Source: Molossus alvarezi | Lineage: Eukaryota; Chordata; Mammalia; Chiroptera; Molossidae | Direction: 5' to 3' | Assembly (NCBI GenBank): GCA_037176705.1 | Contig: CM073897.1 | Coordinates: 41,108,488-41,172,487 of the forward strand | DNA length: 64,000 bases | Shown: positions 43,680 through 53,694 of the stretch, piece by piece | Position numbering within the stretch: position 1 is the stretch's first letter | How the letters are laid out: each line of letters begins with the position of its first letter | Notes under the pieces: model-generated | Told to the model about the DNA's origin: nothing | The model's input: only the letters and a program-made list of their open reading frames with translations | Databases searched by the model: none | Program-made: the position numbers and the translations under genes

Positions 43680-44065
43680 TGACACCATGGCCTCAGCCCT
43701 ATGAAAATCTGACCAGAAGCTCTGCTCCAAAACTTCTCCAGACTCACTGGTCCTTTTAATTTTTGTTTTACAGAAATAGAAATGTTTGCTTCTTTTTTTC
43801 TTCTTTTTGTTCTCAAATATACCATGTTCACTGACTACTTCTCTCCTCATTACACTGATGATTGTCCTGAAAGACTTTGCAGCTGCAGTCCTCAAATGAA
43901 GACAATTATTGTTCCAAAATGCCAGTGGTAGATATTTGTGTCTTGGCTTATTCTACGGCTGGTCCCGTTGGCACCACCATGACTGCTGTGTTTCCCTTCA
44001 TTTAGAACAACACATTTATAGGCTTCCAAGAGTCACATGGTCTACCACTAAATATATGTGTTTTT
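43680..44065. other. Unassigned sequence
   Basis: No repeat recognised. Homopolymer T tracts near 43790 and 44060 only. Confidence 0.4.
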
Positions 44066-44069
44066 TTTT

Positions 44070-44350
44070 TTAAGGTTTTTTAATTGTTTATTGAGAATAA
44101 CATATATACAAAAAAAATGCGTATGTTATCATAAACAACTCAATACATTTACACCTAGTGAAGACACTAATGTAATCTCTACTCAGAAAAAAAAAAAATA
44201 GAACATTACTAGAATCCTAGAAGCATCCCTTGTACCTCCTACCAGTTACTACCCCTCACTTCAAAGGTAACCATTATTCTGATTATTACATAGTGCTTTT
44301 TTTGGTCTCTTTTTGAACTTTATGTAAGTGGGATAATACAGTATGTTTTC
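44070..44350 (-). mobile_element. L1ME/HAL1-like 3' end
   Basis: Antisense old L1 block: 'tttattgagaataacatata', 'tagaacattactagaatcc', 'ccttgtacctcctaccagtt', 'ttgaactttatgtaagtggg'. It runs into a (CT)n tract (44350-44370). Confidence 0.78.
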
Positions 44351-44370
44351 TCTCTCTCTCTCTCTCTTTA
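44350..44370 (+). repeat. (TC)n microsatellite
   Basis: Ten TC units at the right edge of the L1 fragment. Confidence 0.9.
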
Positions 44371-44835
44371 GAACAAATGTGTCCAAGATTTATTAACTAA
44401 GAAACCAGTAAAATGATAAAGCTCGTTCAAAGAGCATAGAGAGAAGAGAAGATGGTATATTTAATCAGGAAATGTGCTTTAACCATATTAGAATAAGATT
44501 TCTAGGACAGAGACAAAATTGGTTAACACCCTGCAATGCAAAAACATCCTACAATGAGATTATCTTCTCCATAGGACAGAAGGCATTTGTATTTTTCTCA
44601 GACAAGAACTATTTGCATTTCTATAAGTTTTCTATAACAGACCGAATTGTAAAACATCATAATCGATAGTAAATAGGCGGTCAAGCAAACATACCTGGCC
44701 CTAGAAAATCAGGTAATCCCCAGAAAACCTGCTGGACAGAAAGCACGGCTCTTTACTAAAAAGATACCCAATAATCTTGTTTGCCTAGTTCCAAATTTGG
44801 GGTGATTTTTCTTAATAAGCTACTTATTTGTGACT
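44371..44835. other. Unassigned AT-rich sequence
   Basis: No repeat or gene recognised. Confidence 0.4.
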
Positions 44836-44839
44836 GTGT

Positions 44840-45365
44840 CCATGTACTCTTGCCTGCCTTCTAACTAGTGAGGATAATCCATCCAAGCTCTTATTCAAGG
44901 CCAACCTTTCCACTTGAGAAGTATATCTCATCTATTTTTGTCTACTCAAGGATATCACTCTGTTTTTTGTCTTCTGCATAAATCTCCCCCTCTATTCACT
45001 TCTTTAGCCTAAGGACATGGTCTTCCATCTCTAAAACAATCTTTCTTGATTCCATCTGCCTATGGCTACTATCCCATCATGGCTCTTCTTATCTTTATTG
45101 CAAAGAACTGCCTCCTGCTTACCTCCCCCATCCCCAAACCCACTGAAATTGGTGGTAACCCTCATTACTTCCCTAAACTGCTCTTGTTAAGGTCATTCTT
45201 GACCTCCACAGTTCCAAATCCAAGGGTTGGTTCTTGTCCTCATGCTGTTTAACCAACACCTTTCATGCTGTGGGTCACTCAGACACTTCACTTGAGGCAC
45301 TTTCTTCACTAGGTTTCCAGGACCCTCCGGATGTGCTTCCTGACTGCTCTTTCTCAGTAAAGTCA
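44840..45365 (+). mobile_element. L2 LINE ORF2 fragment
   Basis: Forward L2 reverse-transcriptase region: 'ctaaactgctcttgttaagg', 'cattcttgacctccacagtt', 'caaatccaagggttggttc', 'cactttcttcactaggtttc' and 'tgctctttctcagtaaag'. Unusual among the L2 copies here because it covers ORF2, not only the 3' end. Frames are broken. Confidence 0.78.
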
Positions 45366-45404
45366 TGCTTTAAATTTCCACCTGAGGACATGCTTTGAAA
45401 ATAG

Positions 45405-45555
45405 CTCATCTGTTTTGTTTTCTGACTCAATCAAAGAATTGTTACAGGTGCCAAGACTTGTGCTAGGCCCTGGGAATAAATGACATACATAAGACATGAT
45501 CCTGACCTCAAGCTGCACATGTTCTAGCAAGTCACAGAAATACAGAGATGAAAAG
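45405..45555 (-). mobile_element. L2 3' end
   Basis: 'gacttgtgctaggccctggg', 'aataaatgacatacata' and 'tgatcctgacctcaagctgc', reversed order. Confidence 0.78.
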
Positions 45556-45559
45556 GAGC

Positions 45560-45690
45560 TTAGATGCAATCTAGAAAAAGTCTTTCAAAATTAGAACATG
45601 TACTGCAAAGAAGCAAATTGACTTGTCTCAGGCCACTTATATAATGGATGGTAGAGCTAGAGCTAGAACCCAAGCTTAATAACATCTCTC
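45560..45690 (-). mobile_element. MIR fragment
   Basis: 'aattgacttgtctcaggcc', 'tggtagagctagagctag' and 'aacccaagcttaataac' resemble the reversed MIR core. Confidence 0.55.
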
Positions 45691-45849
45691 TAAATGATTC
45701 TGTACAGTCTCTCTCTAGCAATTTAATATCCTAATCATCTCAGCTCTGTATAGTTTCAATTTTAGTACATGTGTTGCCAAAGAGAGCAATGAATGCATTA
45801 CTCCCCACATGCTGCTTCCTGTAGGCACTGCCTTTTCCCTCCAGGCCAG

Positions 45850-46045
45850 GTGGTGACCTACCTCGGTGCCCCCAGGCCTCTGGGCTCCTCTATCACAGAA
45901 CTTATCCCATGGTTTCCAAACTGTCTGCCGACTAGACTATGAGGTCCCTAAAGGTAGATGCCAAGTTGTATTCACTTTTAGCTCTCTACTGCTCAGCATT
46001 GAATGACACAAAATAAGTACTGAGTCTGTTTTGCTGAATGAATGA
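45850..46045 (+). mobile_element. L2 3' end
   Basis: 'tgccgactagactatgaggt', 'ccctaaaggtagatgcc' and a terminal 'ttgctgaatgaatgagc'. Confidence 0.78.
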
Positions 46046-46093
46046 GCACACAAATGAAAAAGTCGTACCTATCCTAAAACTCACTACTTTTGT

Positions 46094-46096
46094 CTC

Positions 46097-46131
<35 letters not shown>

Positions 46132-46165
46132 AATCATCTACCTAGATATCTATATCTATCTAATC
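46094..46165 (+). repeat. (TCTA)n microsatellite
   Basis: Nine uninterrupted tcta units (about 46095-46131), then imperfect ones. A typical variable tetranucleotide locus. Confidence 0.95.
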
Positions 46166-46257
46166 TTCACAGATATCTCCCTTCTAATGTCTTTACTGAC
46201 ACAGAGATAGAAAGTGTGGATAAAAGAGCTCCTCATATTTAATGTCTGCAATTGCAG

Positions 46258-46440
46258 TGAGTACAGTAAGTCCTCATTTAAGGTCTTCAATGTATTCTGT
46301 TACTTTAAGCAAAATGACTTATAATAAAACCATTTTACCATAAGGTAATTTATATAAGCAAGAGTTAAATTCCTATAGCATCTCATCAATGTTGTAATAA
46401 CATTGACGAAATCACATTATTTGAGAATTTGCTCTATCTA
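46258..46440 (+). mobile_element. Old mammalian repeat, probably a DNA element, family uncertain
   Basis: 'agtaagtcctcatttaaggt', 'ctttaagcaaaatgactta', 'cattttaccataaggtaatt' and 'agcaagagttaaattccta' match a known ancient interspersed repeat that I cannot name. Confidence 0.5.
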
Positions 46441-46699
46441 TTTTAGCAGAGTCAGGGTTGGCATTATTCCATCCATAGGATGGGAAAAAAGCTAAATAAA
46501 AAATGTTATAGTCACACCAGGAGGTTTATCTTTAGCTCACTGTATTTATTAATGCTTTGCATCTACTATAAATGAAATCAAGTGTTGCCGCAAGACACAG
46601 GGCTTTGTATTTTCTTTTGTTTTGTTTTCAAAATGAGGAAGAAAAAAAAGAGGCAAGGTTTGAGATTATGACATTCTGTTTCCAGTAACTCCACCAGTT

Positions 46700-46718
46700 G
46701 TAATAATAATAATAATAC
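46700..46718 (+). repeat. (AAT)n tract
   Basis: Six aat units. Confidence 0.85.
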
Positions 46719-46727
46719 AAGAAAAGT

Positions 46728-46870
46728 ATGAATTTAGAGATCAGAAGATCTGGATTCTGTCTTTCCCTCTGCTGTCAACTTGTTTGGTACCTGGCAGGGG
46801 CTATGAAGTTCCTTCCTTAGGCCTTCAGTTTCTCAATTTGTCAAGTAGACAGATGAGGGTGTGAGCCTTT
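46728..46870 (+). mobile_element. MIR fragment
   Basis: 'gatctggattctgtctttcc', 'ctgctgtcaacttgtttgg' and 'cttcagtttctcaatttgtc', forward order. Confidence 0.75.
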
Positions 46871-47119
46871 CTGAATCCCTCATGAGCCCACACCCTGATG
46901 AGATCACCTTTGCTTTCTTCAAGGCCCTTGTGAAGCTGGAATTACAGGCAGAAGCAGAGACAACCCAGGGGCCAGGAGAAATGTCCCCCTTGTTTCTACA
47001 GTGATCATTGTGAGTAGCCTTAGAAGAAAAATCCTGGTTCCTTTGATATGGTTAAATGAGCAACTTGCTTTCTTAAAAATAAATATTATTTATTTAGTCC
47101 TTTTTTTTAAATTGAACTA

Positions 47120-47320
47120 CATAAAGTATCTTTTTTGCATTATTTCATTTAGTCTTCAGAACCACCCCAAGAGGTAAATCCTATTTTATTTCCATACAGG
47201 AAAAATTATTCATACAGGGGAATTAAGACTTGAAGAAGTTAAGTGGCATGCCTATGGTCACAAAGACAGAAAGTGTCAGAGCCAGGACTGGATCTCAGGG
47301 CTCACTGGTGCACAATTAAA
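47120..47320 (-). mobile_element. MIR, nearly full length
   Basis: 'catttagtcttcagaaccac', 'gaagaagttaagtggcatgc', 'agagccaggactggatctca', reversed order. Confidence 0.83.
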
Positions 47321-47434
47321 TTCTAGGTCTATGAGCCCCAGTTATCTTTTGGGGGTGGGACTACTTTGTATGTACATCCCACCCCGGGAAGTAGGAGCTT
47401 ACTCATTGTTGGCATCTCACAGTTGGGAATCAGG

Positions 47435-47770
47435 ACATGAAAGACTTGCATGCCAGGTTGAGAAGTTGGGATTTATCTTGATGTAAATAGGGAGTCTGTG
47501 AAGGTTCTTACGATATCCATATGTCAAGATTTCTTCTACATTTTCCATGAGCAGTGACCTTCCCAAGGAAGCCATAGGTCTCACTGCTCTTTGACTCTCT
47601 ACACCTCCATTTTGACAAGACAGTCCTTATATTTTGCCACCTCTGTTTGTTTGTATTCTTCCCTTATGCCTCCCTTCTTCATTCAAATCTTACACAAGGC
47701 CCTCCAAGGTCCTCCTCTGTGATCTCCTCCATGAGCCCACCACTGCTCCACTGAGAACTTTATTCTCCCC
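47435..47770. mobile_element. Probable L2 pieces of opposite orientation
   Basis: Left part (to about 47515) with 'aagttgggatttatcttgat' is reversed L2. The right part (from about 47580) with 'gtccttatattttgccacct' and 'catgagcccaccactgctcc' looks forward. Both are worn. Confidence 0.4.
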
Positions 47771-47839
47771 TTCGCGCTTCAAAGGCAGGGAGAGGAAGTA
47801 GGTTTGGGGATAGGTATGAAGAAAACGAATCTCAATCCT

Positions 47840-48058
47840 TACTTGTTACATGGCAGGCATTGTGCTGGGTGCTTGCAGATCTTTAATTTTATCAACCACC
47901 CCGCAAATAAGAATTATCCCCATTTGGGTTATGGTGCTCGTGGAGATGATGAAACGTGTCCATGGCCATAGGGTCAAACTTACTGATGGGTTCAAGATTC
48001 AAGCAGAGTTGGTTCTCTTTGACTCCAGAACTCACATTCTTTACACTACATCACATTG
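47840..48058 (-). mobile_element. MIR, nearly full length
   Basis: 'acatggcaggcattgtgctg', 'attatccccatttgggtt', 'tttgactccagaactcac', reversed order. The 87-codon plus frame here is inside the MIR. Confidence 0.82.
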
Positions 48059-48084
48059 CATTTACATTGCATCTACACCTAAAA

Positions 48085-48235
48085 TTCATTCCACAGTACC
48101 CTTGCAAGAGTAAGACGTTATAATCTCTATTCCTCAAACATGAAAACCTAGATCTGAGAGTTTAGAATCTTACCCAAACCTACTCACAGTCTCACAACCA
48201 GCTGGGCCAACCAAGTCAGAAACTAGAACAAAGGT
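48085..48235 (-). mobile_element. MIR fragment
   Basis: 'cttgcaagagtaagacgtta', 'acccaaacctactcacagtc' resemble reversed MIR; the second MIR in tandem. Confidence 0.55.
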
Positions 48236-48304
48236 TGTACTTTGCCTATTGTATAGTAGGTTGGTACAGTACAGTAAACTGTATGAAGTCCAGATGCTTC
48301 CTAG

Positions 48305-48430
48305 TTCTCTGACCAGAGTGTATACTCCCTGAGGGTAGGTGTGTGCCTTGTTTGTCTTGCCTCCAGGACATAAAATGTAATAGCTCAAGATTTACTATAC
48401 AAGCTTCACTGAGCAAATATGAATTGAATT
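48305..48430 (+). mobile_element. L2 3' end
   Basis: 'gtgtatactccctgagggta', 'cttgtttgtcttgcctcc' and 'gagcaaatatgaattgaatt', forward order. Confidence 0.65.
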
Positions 48431-48434
48431 ATGC

Positions 48435-49825
48435 AGTAAGCAAAGGGATGCTTCACCCACCACCTTTTGGTCTTTTAGTTTCTATGGAGTTTTCTCAGTC
48501 TCACCTCATCAAATCACCTTACAGGAGCCTCAGTTTCCTGAACAGATCCTTCCAGGATTAATTGTGCAGGCAAAGTCAGTGCGAATATGCTCAACAAACA
48601 ACAGATACCATGAGAATGTGATGCAAAGGGGGATTAAATCCTCAGAAATGTGATGGCTTAGCCAAGCTCAGAGGGTGCTTAGTCCCCGTTTGGAGTGCAG
48701 GGAAGGAGCAGAAAGGCGGTGACTCCCTGTGGTCTCGTACATTTGCTCTCTCTCCCCTGGAAATGTGCGTTGCCAGTCCCGGCCTCCTGACACTAAGTCC
48801 TTAGTTGTCATTCCCTACTTGCTCATGCATCCTTCACCCTGAAGATGAGGTGGTTTGCAGCCTCGGGGTGAGAAATGCAATCCGGATGAGAAATGTTTAC
48901 AGGGAAAAAAACTCAAGCTGTGTGAACAAGCCTAAGAATGAAAACAAGGCAGCACTCAGGAAGAGACTGCTGACCACGGCTTAGCGAGGAAAGGACACAG
49001 AAACCTCTGGGGTGACACAATAAACAAAGAAATTGCAGAGTTAAATCCAGTCTTTACCTGGAAGGTTAGAAATTATTCTTAAGAGTAGTAGGGAGATTTG
49101 GGAGGGTGGAGAGAGTGGGGTGCTGCCTCCTCTACCGCTTGACAACTGAATGAAGCGAGCAATTAGCTTGTTTTGACTTGCTCAGTCCCTGTTCAAGCCC
49201 CATGAAGGGATAAAGATGGAGGAAAATGGGAATGAATATGGTTAACACATGTCAGGATGAAATAAATGTGTTATTGGTGGAAGTGGGGTATCCACCAGTG
49301 GAAATGGGGATCCCTTTCCCCGCTGGGTTCTAGGGGTTGGGTTCTGACAATATCTTGAGAAAAAGAATTTCCTAAGACTTGCATGGGAGAATGAATTTTT
49401 ATTTGCATGGAATTATATCCCTGAGTTTCTAAAGTCCTGTTTCCCTGAAACCAGTCCAGAAAGAGGTGCAGCTGGGGATTCAGCAGAGCTAAGCAAAGCC
49501 AGTGTCCAGTTTCCCCATGGTGGAGCTGGATCTGACACAGCACTGGTCCCAGTCCGCTAGTCCATTGTGTGTGGGGTGCACATGACTATGGCTCATGTGG
49601 GCAAATGCAGGGGAGCATGCCCCCTGCAACCAGAGAGCCAGGAGCACAGGCAAGCAAGAGGGAGGGAACTGTTTTGTTCAGGAGTTTAAATATCAAATCT
49701 CCCACACTTGCAGTGGCCACGCCCATTCTGGCCTATGACCTGTTCCCAGGTGTGACTGACAGGCAAGTACCTTCCCTGTTTCATTCAGACCTTACTGGGC
49801 CTGCATCTATTTGGCCTTCCCTATT
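48435..49825. other. Long unassigned block
   Basis: No confident repeat except a short MIR-like piece near 48510-48550. No frame with recognisable features. Composition is balanced. Confidence 0.4.
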
Positions 49826-49832
49826 CTCCTGT

Positions 49833-49854
49833 CCAGTTATTAATTAATAACTGG
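49833..49854. repeat. Perfect 22-bp palindrome
   Basis: The arms ccagttattaa / ttaataactgg form an uninterrupted self-complementary sequence with an attaat core. It contains overlapping homeodomain-type ATTA sites and loosely resembles a palindromic HNF1/POU-type site. It lies in repeat-free DNA, followed by a second 'ggttaattac'. Confidence 0.9.
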
Positions 49855-50310
49855 GTTAATTACAATGGTATCAAATGCATGTGGTTGAAATTGCTGCAAT
49901 GCATTTTGGCCCTTCCATTAACTGGCTTTGTTCCTTTCAGTACGTTACAGGCCCTTTGGAAAGTGGTGGGCAACACTAGTGTTTTCTTGAGAAGAGATGC
50001 CACTGGGCATAGTGCAGATTAATTTAGACATTAAAACCCTTTTATATTCTCTTCTATGCCCTCTGATTGGATCAGGGAGAAAGGTTTGCTTTGGTGCTGG
50101 CCTATCTTCAGTGCCTTTCTACCACATGAGTTCCCCTCCTCCTTTATTTTATATATATTCTTTTTTTTTAAATAAAGATACCATAGATGTCAGGCTCAGA
50201 AACTCCAAGCAATAGTATATGGGTAAGAAATTCTTTTGTTATTTTGTTTATCTCTAATGATAACACTTTTCCATTTATTACAGTGATACAACTTTTTCTG
50301 AAAAATTTTA
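49855..50310. other. Unassigned sequence
   Basis: No repeat or gene recognised. Includes 'caaatgcatgtggttg' near 49873 and a T-run at 50161-50170. Confidence 0.4.
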
Positions 50311-50314
50311 GTTA

Positions 50315-50386
50315 CCTTACTAGTGTGACATTGGTTAATAAAATTATATAGGTTTCACATGTACAGTGCTATAATACATCCTCCAG
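50315..50386 (-). mobile_element. L1 3' UTR fragment
   Basis: 'ttggttaataaaattatata' and 'ggtttcacatgtacagtgc' are the antisense of the extreme L1 3' UTR. It abuts a forward L1 copy. Confidence 0.65.
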
Positions 50387-50735
50387 CAGATGATTGGATA
50401 AAGAAGATGTAGTACATATATACTATGGAACACTACTCAGCCATGAGACAAGATAAAATACTGTCATTTGTGACAAAATGGGTGGACATGCTAAGAGAAA
50501 TAAGACCAAAAAAAGTCACTATGATTTCACTCATATGTGGAACATAAAACTGAAAGCAACAAATGACAGAGAAGACAAGAAAAACAAATACTCATGGACA
50601 CAGATAACAGTATGGTGGTTACCAGAGGGAATTGGGCACGGGGGTAGGGTACTACAGGGTAAAGTGGATCAAATATATGATGATGGAAGATTTGGCTTGG
50701 TGGTAAACACATAATGCAATATACAGTGATATAAC
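50387..50735 (+). mobile_element. L1 ORF2 end and 3' UTR
   Basis: 'gattggataaagaagatgta', 'actactcagccatgagacaa', 'tgatttcactcatatgtgga', 'tatggtggttaccagaggg', forward order. The 78-codon frame here is a remnant of the ORF2 end and 3' UTR. Confidence 0.88.
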
Positions 50736-50772
50736 TTTTAAGTAAAAAGAGTGAGCTTTTAAAATAGAATAT

Positions 50773-50814
50773 CAGCCCAGCTGATGTGGCTCAGTAGTTG
50801 AGCATCGACCCATG
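50773..50814 (+). mobile_element. VES SINE head only
   Basis: 'cagcccagctgatgtggctc' and 'gttgagcatcgacccatg' are the first 40 or so bases of a VES of the 'gagcatcgaccc' subtype. Everything after the A-box region is absent and no tail follows. Confidence 0.8.
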
Positions 50815-50959
50815 CTCAAAAGCTCTACTCTAAATGTCCTTCTAGGTCTTTCTAATTCTTCCTAACATTCCTTATCACCATGAAGGATTCTGAGAGCACT
50901 CTCTCTCCCAGGTTCTTAATTCTCCCTTTGTTTTGTTCAGTATTCAAATAAAAATGGGA

Positions 50960-51040
50960 AGAAAAGAAGAGAGGGAGGGAGGGAGGGAGGAAGGGAGGGA
51001 GGGAGGGAGAGAGGAAGAGAGGGAGAGAGGGAGGGAGGAA
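50960..51040 (+). repeat. (GGGA/GGAA)n purine tract
   Basis: About 80 bases of ggga and gaga repeats. The Arg/Glu/Gly repeat in the 110-codon plus frame comes from it. Confidence 0.95.
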
Positions 51041-51054
51041 ATGGCAATAATTCT

Positions 51055-51215
51055 ATTGCCACCTAGGGCATGGGCTTCTGGGTCAGGTACCCCTGGATCT
51101 AGCTCCTTACTTACTCTGCCACTGACCAATAACATGTACTTGAGAAATGAACTTCACTTGACTTTCTTGATTTTAATTTCTTTGTCTTTAAAATGTGGAT
51201 TGTCGACCTTTAGTC
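51055..51215 (+). mobile_element. MIR fragment
   Basis: 'ccttacttactctgccactg', 'tttcttgattttaatttc', 'tttgtctttaaaatgtgga', forward order. Confidence 0.78.
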
Positions 51216-51231
51216 TCCCTGCAATTGTAGA

Positions 51232-51302
51232 GTGTGTGTGTGTGTGTGTGTGTGTATACACCTGAACATGCGCATGCACACACAGACACATGCACACACA
51301 AT
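51232..51302 (+). repeat. (TG)n followed by (CA)n compound microsatellite
   Basis: About 12 TG units, 'tatacacctgaacatgcgca', then CA-rich repeats. The TG and CA arms are self-complementary, so a hairpin is possible. Confidence 0.9.
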
Positions 51303-51809
51303 TTAGTTCTCATAGTACCTGCAACACAGTAGCAAGTCCACAAATAGTTGTCAGAGAAACACTTTTCTTTTACTTCCAATCTGTACTGGCAACTCTAGGT
51401 CTTTTATCATGGTGGGAAGGAAGACGTCTCTCTAATGCCAACCAGGCACCTTGCATCTCTAATTTGGGTTGTGAGTACCAGATACCTTAGTTGACATCAG
51501 ATCACAGTGCTTTTGTGAATGCGCGTCCCAATTAGCAAGTCAGCTAGCGAGGAGTCCTGGCAGATGAGGTGTTTTGACCTTGCTGGCATGTATCAGAGTG
51601 CCAGTTCAGGACAGAGTCATCTCGGTGGAGTAGGGTCTTGAGTGAGCAGAGGAAAGGGCAGGAGGGACTCGGGAGCATTGACTGCTCTTGCAAAGTTTGG
51701 CTGACCCATCTTGCATCTTCTGCATCTTGCCAGACATCTGTGGAAGTGCCTGTTCATGGCCTTCTTTCTATTGCCCTCAGTGCAAGGAGAAAGTAATAAA
51801 GGAAAAATG

Positions 51810-51995
51810 GGATCGGTAGTCACAGGGGTCAGGCTCCCCTCGCTGTGAGGCCTTGGGCAAGTTATTTAACCTTTCTGCATCTTTATTTTCTCAGCTTGAA
51901 TAATGAATAATCATTTGACTTCTGGGGATATTGTGAGGATTAAGTGAATCCCAATATGTAAACATGTCCAGCATGATGCCTGAGACATTAGTGTC
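51810..51995 (+). mobile_element. MIR, nearly full length
   Basis: 'gtgaggccttgggcaagtta', 'tttaacctttctgcatc', 'ggatattgtgaggattaagt' and 'gatgcctgagacat', forward order. Confidence 0.88.
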
Positions 51996-52054
51996 ACCAG
52001 GGCCAGGCACCGGGTACCAGTGACTAACTGTTTGCTCCTCTTGCCACTCTGCAA

Positions 52055-52255
52055 ATTCTATCCAGCCAGACAAACCTGGTTTTAAATCCTGTTTCTTCCC
52101 TTTCCCAGTGTGTTACCTTGGTCAAGTCATGTTACTTCTCTGAGACTCAGTTGGCTCACTGTAATATGAGGGCAGCAGTACCTTTCTTGCCAGTTCTGTT
52201 AGGATTAAAGGGATGCAAGCAAAGCAGCTGGCCCACAGAGGTAGGGTAGGCATTC
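52055..52255 (+). mobile_element. MIR, full length
   Basis: 'acctggttttaaatcctg', 'gttaccttggtcaagtcatg', 'ctctgagactcagttggctc' and 'ctgttaggattaaagggat', forward order. Confidence 0.9.
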
Positions 52256-52289
52256 ACGCAGATGTCAGTACATCATGTTCAAGGAAGTG

Positions 52290-53360
52290 AGCCCAAACCT
52301 TACCGCCTCTACGTGGCTGGCCTTTAACAACCCATCTTCATTGCTGGATCCTCCTCTCTTTCTATACCTTTATGAGTTGTGGTGCTCAGGACCCAAGCCT
52401 CTTCTTTCTCTATACTCCCTCCTTAGCTGTGCTCGTTGAATCCTGTGGTTTTAAGTGCCATCTTCAGCTGATGACTCTGAAATGTAAATCTCCTGTCTGG
52501 GCCTCTCCCCTGAACTACAGACCCATAAATCCAACTGCTTGTGCAGTATTCCTACTTGGATAACACAAATCTTCTGAGATTTACCATATCCTACATCACC
52601 CTATGAAGTTCCACCTCCGTCACCACCAGACCTGCTCTGCTCCCTGTCTTCTCCCTTCTCCGTGTCTCAGGCCAGCTTCACTGGAGTCGCAAGTGACACT
52701 TCTTTCATTCACAGCCCACATCTGGTCATCAGCAAAGTCTGTTGGCTTGATCAGCAAAGTGATCCAGAATCCAACCATTTCGCACAATCCTTGTTCAGAC
52801 CAGAATCATCCAATTCTGTCCTTGGTCCCCTATAACCTCTCTACAAACCTGGACAAGATGGTTCTTTAAAATTGCAATTCATATCTGGCCCCTCTGCTCC
52901 CAGAAACTGTCAACAATGATTCAACTCAGCATAAATCCAACGTTTTTAGCAATGATCCATAAGGTCTTATGTGAACCAGTCCCCTGCCCCCCTGCTCCAT
53001 ATTCTCTTTCTGAGATTGCCCTCCTTCCTCTACAGACATTCTGGCCTCCATGCTGTACCCGAATGTGCAAGCTCCCCCTCGCTCAGGGCTTTCGATTTGC
53101 TCTGTGCTGTGCCTGGTGTCTTTCCCAGTCTTCTGCATGGCCTGTTCCTACATGCCATTCCAATTTCTGTTCAGATATCACCAACTAAGAGACTTCCCAT
53201 GACCACTTAGTGTAAAACCGCACTACCGCCCCCTCAACTGGTATTCCCCTTCCTCCCATAGCCTCCACCTCATACACTCTTTTCACTATATGCTCGTTGA
53301 CAGAAGAGATTTGTACCTAGTAGTATTCAGTAAATATTTATTGAATGAATGAATGAACCC
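52290..53360 (+). mobile_element. L2 LINE, long ORF2-3' portion (about 1.1 kb)
   Basis: Forward L2: 'gatgactctgaaatgtaaat', 'ctctcccctgaactacagac', 'tcagcaaagtctgttggctt', 'gatccagaatccaaccattt', 'cattctggcctccatgctgt', 'ccacctcatacactctttt', ending 'ttattgaatgaatgaatga'. Frames of 60-90 codons are broken ORF2 remnants. Confidence 0.88.
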
Positions 53361-53459
53361 ATCTAATTCTATTTTCTTGATTGCATGAACCCTTGTGGCA
53401 TGTATTACTTATAATTCTACTTTTGTTGTCTACTATTACACAGAGGATAATATGCATAA

Positions 53460-53690
53460 ATTATTTGTATAGGATTCATAGTTTACATACTTCTTTTTAC
53501 AGCAGTTATTAGAATGACTATTACCTTCTTTGATCCTCATAACAATCCAAGTAGAGAAAGGTATATTTCACCCATATTTATTGATGATGAAACTAAGGCT
53601 TACAGAGATTAAGTAATTTGGAGAATATCACATATATAATAATGAAAACATTAAGGACTTGAGCTCAGGTCTTATTACTCTTGATCCAAA
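53460..53690 (-). mobile_element. MIR (MIR3-like)
   Basis: 'gatcctcataacaatccaag', 'tgatgatgaaactaaggct', 'tacagagattaagtaatttg', reversed order. Confidence 0.85.
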
Positions 53691-53694
53691 ACTT

